Origin: Limisphaerales bacterium
GTDB lineage: Bacteria > Verrucomicrobiota > Verrucomicrobiia > Limisphaerales > UBA1100
Direction of reading: 5' to 3'
Assembly (NCBI GenBank): GCA_014382585.1
Contig: JACNJL010000026.1
Coordinates: forward strand, 165,893 to 229,892
Length of the DNA: 64,000 nt
A program made the position numbers and the translations under genes. Below, piece by piece: positions 53,552 to 61,736 of this stretch. Numbering within the stretch: position 1 is the first letter of the stretch; each line of letters opens with the position of its first letter. Under the pieces are notes generated by a model. It had not been told where the DNA came from and searched no databases. It saw nothing but the letters and a program-made list of their open reading frames with translations.

Positions 53552-54016
53552 ATGAGCTACCATAAAATTTCAGTCTTTTTTGAAATGACAGAAAGAAATG
53601 GAACTGTCGTGTGTTTCGACGGGGTGTGCCCGATGTGTCTGAAGGCCGTGTCGCTGATGCGACCGGTGTGGGAGCCGCGCGGCGTGGAGTTTGTGCCGCT
53701 GCAAGCGGAGTGGGTGCGGGGGCGGTTGAACCTGCCGGAGGATGAATTGCTGGGCAAGATGCGCGTGCTCACTCCGTGCGGCAACGTGCTCGGCGGCGCG
53801 GATGCCCACGTGCATTTGTGGGGCCACGTGTGGTGGCTTTGGCCGCTGTGGTTGGCAGGCAAGCTTCCGGGTGTTCGTTGGCTGATCGATGTGTGCTATC
53901 GCTGGGTGGCCGCGAATCGATATAAACTGATGCCCGGCGAGAGGGCTTGTGATGCCCGATGTTCAATCTCGGATTCTGTTTCAATAAAACCCAAAAACAA
54001 AAACGAAAGGACATAA
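53552..54016 (+). CDS. DUF393 (DCC1-like) thiol-disulfide oxidoreductase
   Basis: A 154-residue protein of the DCC family, with the thioredoxin-like CxxC site FDGVCPMCLKAVSLM near residue 25. Family features such as GKMRVLTPCGNVLGGADAH and two adjacent Trp-rich stretches follow. The C-terminal 30 residues (ACDARCSISDSVSIKPKNK) are a tail with two extra cysteines. Start ATG 53552 has GGAAAG upstream; the alternative is ATG 53585, 11 codons on. DCC genes often stand next to epimerase-like TIGR01777 genes, as here. The redox partner is unknown. Confidence 0.8.
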   Translation: MSYHKISVFFEMTERNGTVVCFDGVCPMCLKAVSLMRPVWEPRGVEFVPLQAEWVRGRLNLPEDELLGKMRVLTPCGNVLGGADAHVHLWGHVWWLWPLWLAGKLPGVRWLIDVCYRWVAANRYKLMPGERACDARCSISDSVSIKPKNKNERT

Positions 54017-54022
54017 AAGAAA

Positions 54023-54403
54023 ATGACAACCGCCGTTTACATCTATATCGTTTACACCGTCATCAGTATTGTGATGACCGCTTGGGTGGCGCACACGCTT
54101 TACAAAAACGGGCGCGTATTTTTGGTGGAGGCGTTCAAGGGCAAGGAGGAAATGGCCGACAGCGTGAACCACTTGCTGGTGGTCGGCTTTTATCTCGTCA
54201 ACCTCGGGTTCATCCTGCTGTATCTGCGCTACGGCACAAAGCCCACGGATATCGAAAACGGCGTGGAATACGCCGCTACCAAACTCGGTGTGGTGCTGCT
54301 GGTGCTCGGCGCGATGCACTTCTTTAATATGTACAACTTCGATCGGATGCGGAAGAAAGGCAACGGTTACGAAGGCAACGTGCCACCCGTTTTAGCAAAG
54401 TAG
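54023..54403 (+). CDS. small membrane protein of the DCC-epimerase cluster
   Basis: A 126-residue protein with about three hydrophobic helices: IYIVYTVISIVMTAWVAHTL, LLVVGFYLVNLGFILLYLRY and KLGVVLLVLGAMHFFNMYNF. It is seven bases after the DCC gene, so probably one transcript. Between helices one and two is a charged loop (FKGKEEMADSVN), and the C-terminus is basic (DRMRKKGNGYEGNV). No family is recognised. It would sit in the inner membrane next to the DCC oxidoreductase. Confidence 0.65.
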   Translation: MTTAVYIYIVYTVISIVMTAWVAHTLYKNGRVFLVEAFKGKEEMADSVNHLLVVGFYLVNLGFILLYLRYGTKPTDIENGVEYAATKLGVVLLVLGAMHFFNMYNFDRMRKKGNGYEGNVPPVLAK

Positions 54404-54408
54404 CCAAA

Positions 54409-54451
54409 GGTAGGGCGCGCTTATGTAGCCCGGACTACAATGTGCCCTGCC
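54409..54451. repeat. GTAGGG-type element, copy 6
   Basis: GGTAGGGC and GCCCTGCC ends, with one inner hairpin TGTAG-CCCGGA-CTACA and a short 5' GCGC region. It is a shorter variant than the double hairpin and lies between the membrane-protein and epimerase genes. Confidence 0.65.
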
Positions 54452-54467
54452 ACCAAAGTAAAATAAA

Positions 54468-55403
54468 ATGACATCGGAAACTAAAACCCCGAACGGCAAA
54501 GTCGTCATCGCCGGCGGCACGGGCTTCATCGGCACCAACCTTGCGCGGCATTTGTGCGATCTCGGCTGCGAGGTGGTGCTGCTCTCCCGGCACATTCCTG
54601 AAAAGCGCGGCGCGTGGCAACACGCCGTATGGGATGGCCGCACGGTCGGCGATTGGGCGCATCATCTCGAGGGCGCTGCAGCGATTGTAAACCTCGCCGG
54701 GCGCACGGTGGATTGCATCAAGACGCCCGATCATTGCGACGAAATTCTTCGCTCGCGGGTGGAAGCTACGCTCGTATTGGGCAAAGCGGTGCGCGGCTTA
54801 AAAATGCCGCCGCTGGTTTGGGTGCAAATGGCCACGGCGCATATTTATGGTGACCCGCCCGAGACGGTGTGTGATGAGGATTCCACCTTCGGTTTGGGCC
54901 TCGCGCCCAACGTGGGCAAAGCGTGGGAGGCGGCCTTTGCCGAAGCGGTGTTGCCCGAAATGCGGCAGGTGATTTTGCGAACCAGTTTTGTACTCGGCTC
55001 CAATGGCGGCGCGTTTCCCAAAATGCGAATGATCGCGCGCTGCGGTTTGGGCGGACGCGTGAGGCACGGACGGCAGGGTATTAGTTGGCTGCATATCGAT
55101 GATATGACGCGCCTCATCGTCCGCGCCATTGTCAATGATTCGATGCGCGGCGCGTACATTGCCACCGCGCCCAAACCGGTTTCGCAGGCTGAGTTTATGC
55201 GCGAACTGCGGCGCGGCATCGGAATACCCATCGGCTTGCCGGCCACGGAGTTGATGGTCCGCTTCGGCGCGCATTGGTTGCTGCGGACGGATCCGGAGTT
55301 GGTGTTGTACGGCCGCTATTGTGTATCGCGGAGGTTGAAAGAGGAGGGTTATGAGTTTGCGTTTGAAAACATCAAAGACGCGATGAATGATTTATGCCGG
55401 TAG
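54468..55403 (+). CDS. TIGR01777-type NAD-dependent epimerase/dehydratase
   Basis: A 311-residue short-chain epimerase-like protein. The Rossmann NAD(P) motif is [18 protein letters not shown], the active region has [15 protein letters not shown] (a typical Thr/His replaces the SxxxY of classical enzymes), and [17 protein letters not shown] follows. The C-terminal DUF1731 part ([20 protein letters not shown]) confirms the TIGR01777 family, often annotated as a cell-division inhibitor SulA-like or nucleoside-diphosphate-sugar epimerase; the substrate is not known. It completes the GbsR-DCC-membrane-epimerase cluster. Confidence 0.85.
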   Translation: MTSETKTPNGKVVIAGGTGFIGTNLARHLCDLGCEVVLLSRHIPEKRGAWQHAVWDGRTVGDWAHHLEGAAAIVNLAGRTVDCIKTPDHCDEILRSRVEATLVLGKAVRGLKMPPLVWVQMATAHIYGDPPETVCDEDSTFGLGLAPNVGKAWEAAFAEAVLPEMRQVILRTSFVLGSNGGAFPKMRMIARCGLGGRVRHGRQGISWLHIDDMTRLIVRAIVNDSMRGAYIATAPKPVSQAEFMRELRRGIGIPIGLPATELMVRFGAHWLLRTDPELVLYGRYCVSRRLKEEGYEFAFENIKDAMNDLCR

Positions 55404-55427
55404 GGATGCGCTGCGCGTGTCCCTGCC
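55399..55427. repeat. GTAGGG-type single-hairpin element, copy 7
   Basis: GGTAGGGATGCGC and GCGTGTCCCTGCC pair around TGC. It begins inside the last codons of the epimerase gene and is the single-hairpin form of the family; it may act as a transcript end. Confidence 0.65.
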
Positions 55428-55473
55428 ATCAAAGCTTGGCGAATGTCATTTGTTCCTTTAAAGCATCAGCGGC

Positions 55474-56925
55474 GTGGCGGAGAAACTAAAAGCAGAGCAA
55501 GGCATCAATTACATCAAGCTGTTGATTTGTTTTTTGGTGGGCTTGAATCTTTGGTGGTTCGGGCCGCCCACGGGGTTGTCGGTTGAAGGTTGGCGGGTGT
55601 TCGCGGTTTTCTTTGCCACGATTCTGAGCTTCATTTTGAGGCCAATTCCAATGGGGCCGGCGGTGCTCATTGCGGTTGTCACCCTCGCGGCGACGCAAAC
55701 GCTCGGCGAATCGTCCAAAGAATCGTTTGCCGCCGCGCTCAGCGGTTATGGCAACACCACGGTGTGGTTGGTGGTCGCGGCATTTTTTATTGCCGGCGCG
55801 ATGATTCGCACGGGGCTCGGGCGGCGGATTGCGTTGGGGTGCGTGGTGAAGTTTGGTAAAACCACATTGGGGCTCGGCTACGCGACGGCATTGGCGGAAT
55901 TGATTTTGGGGCCGGCGATTCCCTCGAACACCGCGCGCGGTGGCGGCGTGATGGCGCCGATTGTAAATTCCCTTTCCCGCGCGTTGGGCTCCACCCCGGA
56001 AAATCAGCCGCGGCTTGCGGGCGAATATCTGATGCTCAATGGCGCACACGTGAACCTGATCACAGCGGCAATGTTCCTCACAGGAATGGCGGCAAACGGT
56101 TTGGTGAGCGCGGCGGCTTCGGGCGAAGGCATTGAGTTCGGCTGGATGACGTGGCTCAAGGGCAGCATTGTGCCCGGGCTCGCGTGTCTACTATTGATGC
56201 CGTGGTTTTTGCATAAACTGCTCGCGCCAAAAATGCAGGACGCCAGCGCGGCACGCGACAGTGCTCGTGATCAGTTGCGCGCGATGGGCGCTTGGTCGCG
56301 TGACGAGAAAATTATGCTCGGCGTGTTTGTGTTGTTGCTGGCGTTGTGGGCCACGAGCAAATGGTTGCACGGAATGCACACGGGCGTGGTGGCATTGATT
56401 GGCGTTTTGATTTTGCTGCTGAGCGGCGCGGAAAAGTGGGAGGATATCACGGGCAACCGCGAGGCGTGGGATGCTTTTGTGTGGCTGGGCGGAATGGTTT
56501 CGATGGCGGGAGCACTGAAGGCGACGGGATTCATCGCGTGGTTTGCGAGCGCGATGCAGGGCAACATCGAAGCGGCGGGGATGGGAATGCTGGCCACGGC
56601 GGTGGTGTTGGCGTTGGTTTACTTTTACTCGATGTACGGCTTCTCGATGTTGACCGGTCACATTACGGCGATGGTGGCGGCGTTCCTCGCCGTGGCGCTG
56701 GGGTTGGGCGTGCCGGGGATGTTGATGGTGGCGTTGCTCGCGTATTTCTCAAACCTGTGCGGTTGTCTTACCAATTATTCCACAGGACCGGTGGTGATTT
56801 ATTCCGGGTTCGGCTACGTGCCGGTGGGGCGATGGTTTAAAGTGGGGCTGATGGTTTCGATTTTCCACCTCGTCGTGTGGCTCGGCGTCGGGTTGCCGTA
56901 TTGGAAGTGGTTGGGGTGGTGGTAA
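55474..56925 (+). CDS. DASS-family anion:sodium symporter
   Basis: A 483-residue divalent-anion:sodium symporter (DASS/SLC13), probably for dicarboxylates such as malate, 2-oxoglutarate or succinate. The two family motifs are present: the SNT repeat in ILGPAIPSNTARGGGVMAPI and the second in NLCGCLTNYSTGPVVIYSGF. Around twelve hydrophobic helices are visible. The start is GTG 55474, with AGCGGC before it; alternatives would trim helix one. It converges with tyrS, six bases away, with no terminator seen. Confidence 0.87.
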   Translation: MAEKLKAEQGINYIKLLICFLVGLNLWWFGPPTGLSVEGWRVFAVFFATILSFILRPIPMGPAVLIAVVTLAATQTLGESSKESFAAALSGYGNTTVWLVVAAFFIAGAMIRTGLGRRIALGCVVKFGKTTLGLGYATALAELILGPAIPSNTARGGGVMAPIVNSLSRALGSTPENQPRLAGEYLMLNGAHVNLITAAMFLTGMAANGLVSAAASGEGIEFGWMTWLKGSIVPGLACLLLMPWFLHKLLAPKMQDASAARDSARDQLRAMGAWSRDEKIMLGVFVLLLALWATSKWLHGMHTGVVALIGVLILLLSGAEKWEDITGNREAWDAFVWLGGMVSMAGALKATGFIAWFASAMQGNIEAAGMGMLATAVVLALVYFYSMYGFSMLTGHITAMVAAFLAVALGLGVPGMLMVALLAYFSNLCGCLTNYSTGPVVIYSGFGYVPVGRWFKVGLMVSIFHLVVWLGVGLPYWKWLGWW

Positions 56926-56931
56926 ACGAAA

Positions 56932-58212
56932 TTACTTGGCCGTGACGATCGTGTAATTCCGTTTGCCTTTTCGCAGCAACAAATGTTTGCCGAAGAGGAG
57001 GGCGTCGGTTGTGATGCGGTGTTGGGGGTCGGATTGGCGTTGGTTGTTTAAATTTAATCCTCCCCCTTGAAGGTCTTTGCGGGCCTGGCCGTTGGAGGGA
57101 CAGAGGCCGGCGGTGACGTATAGCTCGAGGATGGGAAGACCTTCAGCTTCGAGCTTGGTTTTTTCGATTTCGACGGTGGGGATCTCGCCGACGATTTCGT
57201 TAAAGGTGTTTTCGGTGATGCCTTCGAGGCCGCCGCCAAATAGGATTTTGCTGGCTTGTTGGGCTTCGGCGGTGGCGGCTTCGCCGTGGATGAGATTGGT
57301 CATCGCGATTGCCAATGCAGTGTGGGCGGCCCGGGCGCTGGGGTTTTCTTCGTGCTGTTTTTCGAGCGCTTCGATTTCTTCTTTGGGGAGGAAGGTGAAA
57401 TATTTTAAGTAGCGGACTGCGTCGCGGTCGTCGGTGCGGACCCAGAATTGGAAGAATTTGTAAACACTGGTGCGGGCGGGATCGAGCCACACGGCCCCGG
57501 CTTCGGACTTGCCGAACTTGGAGCCGTCGGCGTTGGTGATGAGCGGGAGTGTGAGGCCGAAAACAGTTTCGGAAAGTTTACGGCGGGTGAGGTCGATGCC
57601 GGCGGTGATGTTGCCCCATTGATCGCTGCCGCCGATTTGGAGGTCACAGTCGTGCGCTTTTTTGAGATGATAAAAATCGAATGCCTGCAAAAGCATATAC
57701 GAAAATTCGGTGTAACTGATGCCGACCTCGCGGTCTTCCATTCGAGCGCGGACGCTTTCTTTGGCGACCATTGTGTTGACGGTGAAATGCTTGCCGATGT
57801 CGCGCAGGAAATCGAGCAGCGTGACGGCGCGCGTCCAGTCGGCGTTGTCGAGCAGTTGGGCGGGGTTTTGGGTGGACTCAAAATCAAGCAGCTTGGTGAG
57901 TTGCGTTTTTACTGTGGCGATGTTGGCGGCGAGCAATTCGGGCGTGAGCAAATTGCGTTCGGCGGATTTGCCGCTGGGATCGCCGATGGCACCGGTGGCG
58001 CCGCCGGCGAGGGCGATGGGGATGTGGCCGAGGTTTTGAAAACGGCGCAGTGCGATCAACGGCACGAGGTTTCCCACATGCAAGCTGTCTGCGGTGGGAT
58101 CGAACCCGCAATAGAGCACGGTGGGTCCTTTGCCGAGCCGCTCGGTCAGCGATTCGGTGTCGGTACAGTCGTTAATCAACCCGCGCCACTGCAGTTCTTC
58201 GAGAATGCTCAT
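56932..58212 (-). CDS. tyrS: tyrosyl-tRNA synthetase
   Basis: A 426-residue class I tyrosyl-tRNA synthetase. The ATP/tRNA signature HIGH appears as SLHVGNLVPL and the KMSKS loop as KFGKSEAGAVW. The tyrosine pocket is in YCGFDPTADS and GGSDQWGNITAGI, with FTVNTMVAKESVRARM before it. The C-terminal S4-like domain has GLNLNNQRQSD. The length matches the bacterial TyrRS type. It is not next to other translation genes; the downstream-acting gene of the unit is unclear. Confidence 0.97.
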   Translation of the reverse strand: MSILEELQWRGLINDCTDTESLTERLGKGPTVLYCGFDPTADSLHVGNLVPLIALRRFQNLGHIPIALAGGATGAIGDPSGKSAERNLLTPELLAANIATVKTQLTKLLDFESTQNPAQLLDNADWTRAVTLLDFLRDIGKHFTVNTMVAKESVRARMEDREVGISYTEFSYMLLQAFDFYHLKKAHDCDLQIGGSDQWGNITAGIDLTRRKLSETVFGLTLPLITNADGSKFGKSEAGAVWLDPARTSVYKFFQFWVRTDDRDAVRYLKYFTFLPKEEIEALEKQHEENPSARAAHTALAIAMTNLIHGEAATAEAQQASKILFGGGLEGITENTFNEIVGEIPTVEIEKTKLEAEGLPILELYVTAGLCPSNGQARKDLQGGGLNLNNQRQSDPQHRITTDALLFGKHLLLRKGKRNYTIVTAK

Positions 58213-58289
58213 GCGGCGCGCATTAACGCCGAGCGACGCGGCGGGGACAAGGGGAATTTTTTGAGTAGTCAGAAGATTGGAGTTAGGAA

Positions 58290-58496
58290 TTAAAAATCCG
58301 TGTACTCCAGTTCTTCTTCGTGCTCGGTTTCTTCTTCTTCGTCCTCGTAGAGGAACTCCAGTGAGTCGGCGTTGTCGGTGTCATCGTCTTCCTCCCAGAG
58401 CGTGGCTTGGTGCGCGGCGATGATGTTGGCGAGGGCCATAAATTCCTCGCGTGGGAGGTCTTTGATGGCTACTTCGATTTCTTTTACGGTTTTCAT
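58290..58496 (-). CDS. small acidic protein coupled to the trypsin-like protease gene
   Basis: A 68-residue protein with an N-terminal helix of mixed charge (MKTVKEIEVAIKDLPREEFM) and a C-terminal half made almost only of Glu and Asp (WEEDDDTDNADSLEFLYEDE and following). No family is known. Its start overlaps the stop of the protease gene by four bases (ATGA), so the two are probably made together. Acidic small proteins of this kind can be inhibitors, chaperones or nucleic acid mimics, but there is no direct evidence for any of these here. Confidence 0.6.
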   Translation of the reverse strand: MKTVKEIEVAIKDLPREEFMALANIIAAHQATLWEEDDDTDNADSLEFLYEDEEEETEHEEELEYTDF

Positions 58497-59386
58497 TTCT
58501 TTTTCGGTTGTATCAAATTCAGGAGGTGTTGCATGGAGACGGTGTTTTTGAAAACCATTTGCAGGTTGTCTTTCACGCCATTTTTCACGCTGTAATAAGT
58601 GCTTTGGGTGTTGTTCACGCTTCCGATGACGGCGCCGTATTCGTTGAACACGGGCGCGCCGCTGGAGCCTTTGGCGAAATCGGCGGTGATGGAAAACATT
58701 TGGCGGCGGCCGCCGTTGCGGGTGTTATCCAGAAATTTGCGTGAAATGATACCTTCGCTGAGCACGTAAAAGTGACGGTCAGGATGGCTGAAGACGCGTA
58801 CCTTTGCGCCGAGCGGGGCCTCGGTGGAGACGGGTAGGGCGGTGAAGCCTTTGCCTTTGGCGCGAAGGATTGCGATGTCGGCGGTTTTGTCGGCGGCGAG
58901 CACTTCGACTACGGGCGCGATGCGACCGTCGCCGGTCATAATAACGAGGATGTCGTTGTCCTTGTTATCGACCACGTGGTAGCTGGTGCAAAACACGCCA
59001 TCTTTGGTGAGCATAAATCCGCTGGCGGCGCCGCTGTGCCAGTTGGGGCAGCGTTTGCATTTAAACAGCCCCGAAACCACGAGCACCCCATTGCGGGTGC
59101 GTTCGGCGGTTTCGGCGGCGGTGAGGCGTTGCTTGCCGGTGGGGATGAGTTGGAGGTCGCACTTTTTGCGATCCAATGCATTGAGTTGTTTGAGCAATTC
59201 GGCGGACTTGACGGCGCCGTCTTTGGCATCGCGCAGCTCGATAGTTTTGAGGTTGATTTCCGAGAGTAACTTGCGGTCGTCAATGATGCCGCCGGGCAGG
59301 AAGCCGCCTTTCACACGGAGGTCGGCGGCGTTCAAGTTACCGGCGATAATTAAAAAGGCGGTTCCCAGGAGCAGGCTTGTCTTCAT
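58493..59386 (-). CDS. secreted trypsin-like serine protease
   Basis: A 297-residue protein with a Sec signal (TSLLLGTAFLIIAGNLNAAD) and a trypsin-like (Deg/HtrA-type) protease domain. The catalytic triad is visible as His in VFCTSYHVVDN, Asp in DKTADIAILRAK and Ser in FAKGSSGAPVFN. No PDZ domain follows, so this is a stand-alone protease. A CKRCPNW pair of cysteines sits before the domain. ATG 59386 is used since the frame's longer part is nonconserved. Its stop overlaps the start of a small acidic protein gene. The rpsA terminator lies just upstream. Confidence 0.8.
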   Translation of the reverse strand: MKTSLLLGTAFLIIAGNLNAADLRVKGGFLPGGIIDDRKLLSEINLKTIELRDAKDGAVKSAELLKQLNALDRKKCDLQLIPTGKQRLTAAETAERTRNGVLVVSGLFKCKRCPNWHSGAASGFMLTKDGVFCTSYHVVDNKDNDILVIMTGDGRIAPVVEVLAADKTADIAILRAKGKGFTALPVSTEAPLGAKVRVFSHPDRHFYVLSEGIISRKFLDNTRNGGRRQMFSITADFAKGSSGAPVFNEYGAVIGSVNNTQSTYYSVKNGVKDNLQMVFKNTVSMQHLLNLIQPKKK

Positions 59387-59417
59387 TGGCTTGTCTTTTT
59401 GGGTGTGTTGTTTGCAA

Positions 59418-59444
59418 CAAAAAAGGCGGGCTTTGCGGCCCGCC
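59418..59444 (-). terminator. rho-independent terminator of rpsA
   Basis: On the minus strand GGCGGG-CCGCAAAG-CCCGCC is followed by six Ts (plus-strand As at 59419-59424). It is 23 bases past the rpsA stop. Confidence 0.85.
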
Positions 59445-59467
59445 ATTTTTGGTTGATGACGGGTGAT

Positions 59468-61189
59468 TTACTCGGCGGCCTTTTCTTCCGGCTCGGCCTC
59501 GGCTGCGGACTCCTCTTCAGGAGCTTCATCGGCGGGCCTGAGCTCGGCAGCGTCGAAGGCGTGTTCGAGGGCTACGAGATCTTCGCCGGGCTTGAGTTGG
59601 TCAAGTTGCTCGGCTTCGCGCTTGATCTGTTCTTCGTCGTACTCGGCGGCTTTGATGGAAAGGCCGATGCGCCGGTCGCTTTTGTCAATTTTAATAACGC
59701 GCGCGGTGACTTCCTGGCCGACGTCGAGGGCGTCTTTGATTTTTTCCACGCGTTCTTCGCTGATTTGCGAAATGTGCACGAGACCGTCCATTTCATTTTC
59801 CAGCCCCACAAACGCACCGAAGCTGGCGAGCTTGGAGACTTTGCCAGTGACGAGATCGCCTACTTTATAAACTGAATCGATTTGATCCCACGGATCGTCG
59901 GCCAGTTGTTTGATGCCGATTGAGATGCGTTGGTTTTCGCGATCCACTTCGAGCACGCGGGCTTCGATGTCGTCGCCTTTCTTGAGCAGCTCGGAGGGGT
60001 GATTGATTTTGCGGGTCCAGGAAAGATCGCTCACGTGGATCATTCCGTCGAGGCCTTCCTCGAGTTCCACAAACGCGCCGTAGCTGGTGAGGTTGCGTAC
60101 CTTGCCCTTCACGGTGGTCCCGGGGCCGTACTTGTCGCCGGCGGCATCCCACGGATTGTCGTCGAGTTGGCGTACGCCCAGACTGATTTTCTGCTCGTCT
60201 TTATTGACGCCCAGCACCATCGCCTCGATCTCCTGGCCTTTTTCCAATACCTCGGAAGGTTTGGTGTGTTTTTTGGTCCACGAAAGTTCGGTGACGTGCA
60301 CCAAGCCTTCCACACCTGGCTCGAGTTCCACGAAGGCTCCGTAAGATACAAGGTTTACGACCTTGCCCTTGATGGTGCTCTTCACCGGATATTTGCTCTC
60401 GATCAGTTCCCACGGGTTTTGGGATTTCTGCTTGAGGCCGAGGGAGACACGCTCTTTGTCTTTGTTGATGTCCAGAACAACCACGTCGAGCTCTTCGCCG
60501 ACGGTGACCATTTCGCTCGGGTGATTGATACGGCCCCAGCTCATATCGGTGATGTGCAGCAGGCCGTCGAGGCCATCGAGATCGATAAACGCGCCGAAGT
60601 CAGTGATGTTTTTCACCACGCCTTTGCGGACGTCGCCGGGGGTCATATGGCCGAGCATCTCCGCACGTTTGGCGGAGCGTTCCTCTTCGATCAACTCACG
60701 GCGGCTGAGCACGATGTTCTGCCGCTCCATATTGAGTTTTACGATTTTAAATTCGTGTTTTTGGCCGACCAATACTTTCAAATCCTTGGGCGGCACGATG
60801 TCCACCTGCGAGCTGGGCAGGAACGCTTCCACGCCGATGTTGACGATCAAGCCCCCCTTCACAATCTCCTTGATGCGGCCGGTGATCACGCCGCCTTCTT
60901 CGCAAATGGAATTGATCTTGTCCCAGTTCTTTTTGAACTCCGCGCGTTCGTGGCTCAGCTCCACCATCCCGTCGCGGTTTTCGAGCACTTCAATCAGCAC
61001 CTCGATCTTGTCGCCCACGGACGGCTGATTGTCCTCGTCAAATTCATTCAACGACACCGATCCCTCGCTCTTAAAATTGATATTGACGAGCACTTCCTTG
61101 GATCGAATTTCGATGACTTCACCCTCAATAATTTCGCCCTCAGCAAAGCTCATCGTGCTTTGCTTCATCGCTTCTTCCATCGTCAGCAT
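59468..61189 (-). CDS. rpsA: 30S ribosomal protein S1
   Basis: A 573-residue S1 protein with six S1 RNA-binding domains, marked by GEIIEGEVIEIRSKEVLVNI, GGVITGRIKEIVKGGLIVNI, VRKGVVKNITDFGAFIDLDG, IKGKVVNLVSYGAFVELEPG, VKGKVRNLTSYGAFVELEEG and VTGKVSKLASFGAFVGLENE. It brings mRNA to the 30S subunit for translation start. The C-terminal tail is acidic (EEESAAEAEPEEKAAE). ATG 61189 has an AGAGGA ribosome-binding site ten bases upstream; the frame to 61216 adds a nonconserved leader. A strong terminator follows. Confidence 0.97.
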   Translation of the reverse strand: MLTMEEAMKQSTMSFAEGEIIEGEVIEIRSKEVLVNINFKSEGSVSLNEFDEDNQPSVGDKIEVLIEVLENRDGMVELSHERAEFKKNWDKINSICEEGGVITGRIKEIVKGGLIVNIGVEAFLPSSQVDIVPPKDLKVLVGQKHEFKIVKLNMERQNIVLSRRELIEEERSAKRAEMLGHMTPGDVRKGVVKNITDFGAFIDLDGLDGLLHITDMSWGRINHPSEMVTVGEELDVVVLDINKDKERVSLGLKQKSQNPWELIESKYPVKSTIKGKVVNLVSYGAFVELEPGVEGLVHVTELSWTKKHTKPSEVLEKGQEIEAMVLGVNKDEQKISLGVRQLDDNPWDAAGDKYGPGTTVKGKVRNLTSYGAFVELEEGLDGMIHVSDLSWTRKINHPSELLKKGDDIEARVLEVDRENQRISIGIKQLADDPWDQIDSVYKVGDLVTGKVSKLASFGAFVGLENEMDGLVHISQISEERVEKIKDALDVGQEVTARVIKIDKSDRRIGLSIKAAEYDEEQIKREAEQLDQLKPGEDLVALEHAFDAAELRPADEAPEEESAAEAEPEEKAAE

Positions 61190-61438
61190 TGGCTGTTTCC
61201 TCTTTGGATAACCCACCCCGAAAAGGGGTCGGCTTTTGAATACCTGCGTTTTTACGGGCTAAAATAAGCCTTTTCCCGCAGGAATTTGGTTAATAACGTG
61301 TTAACATCTCGTGGCCGCCCTTGCGATTTTTGCACTCACAAAAGTCAGGCGGACGGGGAAGATACGCCTCCCACAAGGCATTGCAAGCGAAAATGTGAAG
61401 AAAAATGCTATTGGTGAACTGCTTCCAAAACCTCGTGT

Positions 61439-61657
61439 TTAACCTACTAAATCTAACAAAGTGCCGACCATTTCGTCATCCAGCCGCTCCATCATCCGTG
61501 CCGTTTGCGCCTCGTGTCGCGCGGTGAGCTGCTGCACCTGCGAATCCACCGCCGAGAGGCCCGCGGATTGCACGGAGAATTCCAGCCGCGCCAAAGCATT
61601 TCCGCGCAATTGCTGCGCCGAATGCGACACCGAAGTTATCCCCGGGAATTCCATCAT
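61439..61657 (-). CDS. small conserved-looking ORF between mutL and rpsA
   Basis: A 72-residue ORF with a mostly helical sequence (FPGITSVSHSAQQLRGNALA and QVQQLTARHEAQTARMMERL). A TATTAT box on the minus strand at about 61702-61707 and a purine-rich AAGGA just before the ATG make it a plausible gene. The GTG at 61699 would start before that likely transcript start and is less likely. The SHSAQQL...DSQVQQL pattern vaguely recalls N-termini of flagellar rod or YjfB-like proteins, but I would not claim it. It lies 250 bases before rpsA and 79 bases after mutL. Confidence 0.45.
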   Translation of the reverse strand: MMEFPGITSVSHSAQQLRGNALARLEFSVQSAGLSAVDSQVQQLTARHEAQTARMMERLDDEMVGTLLDLVG

Positions 61658-61736
61658 CCTTGATTCCGGCCCGCCACGATCCTTCGCGGCGGTGAACACT
61701 ATATAATACTATCGGCAAATTACGCCCAATCTTAAG

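Noticed and set aside
59930..61267. 445-codon ORF opposite rpsA
   Set aside because: Antisense shadow of the repeated S1 domains, with His/Phe/Asp-rich composition and no known motif.
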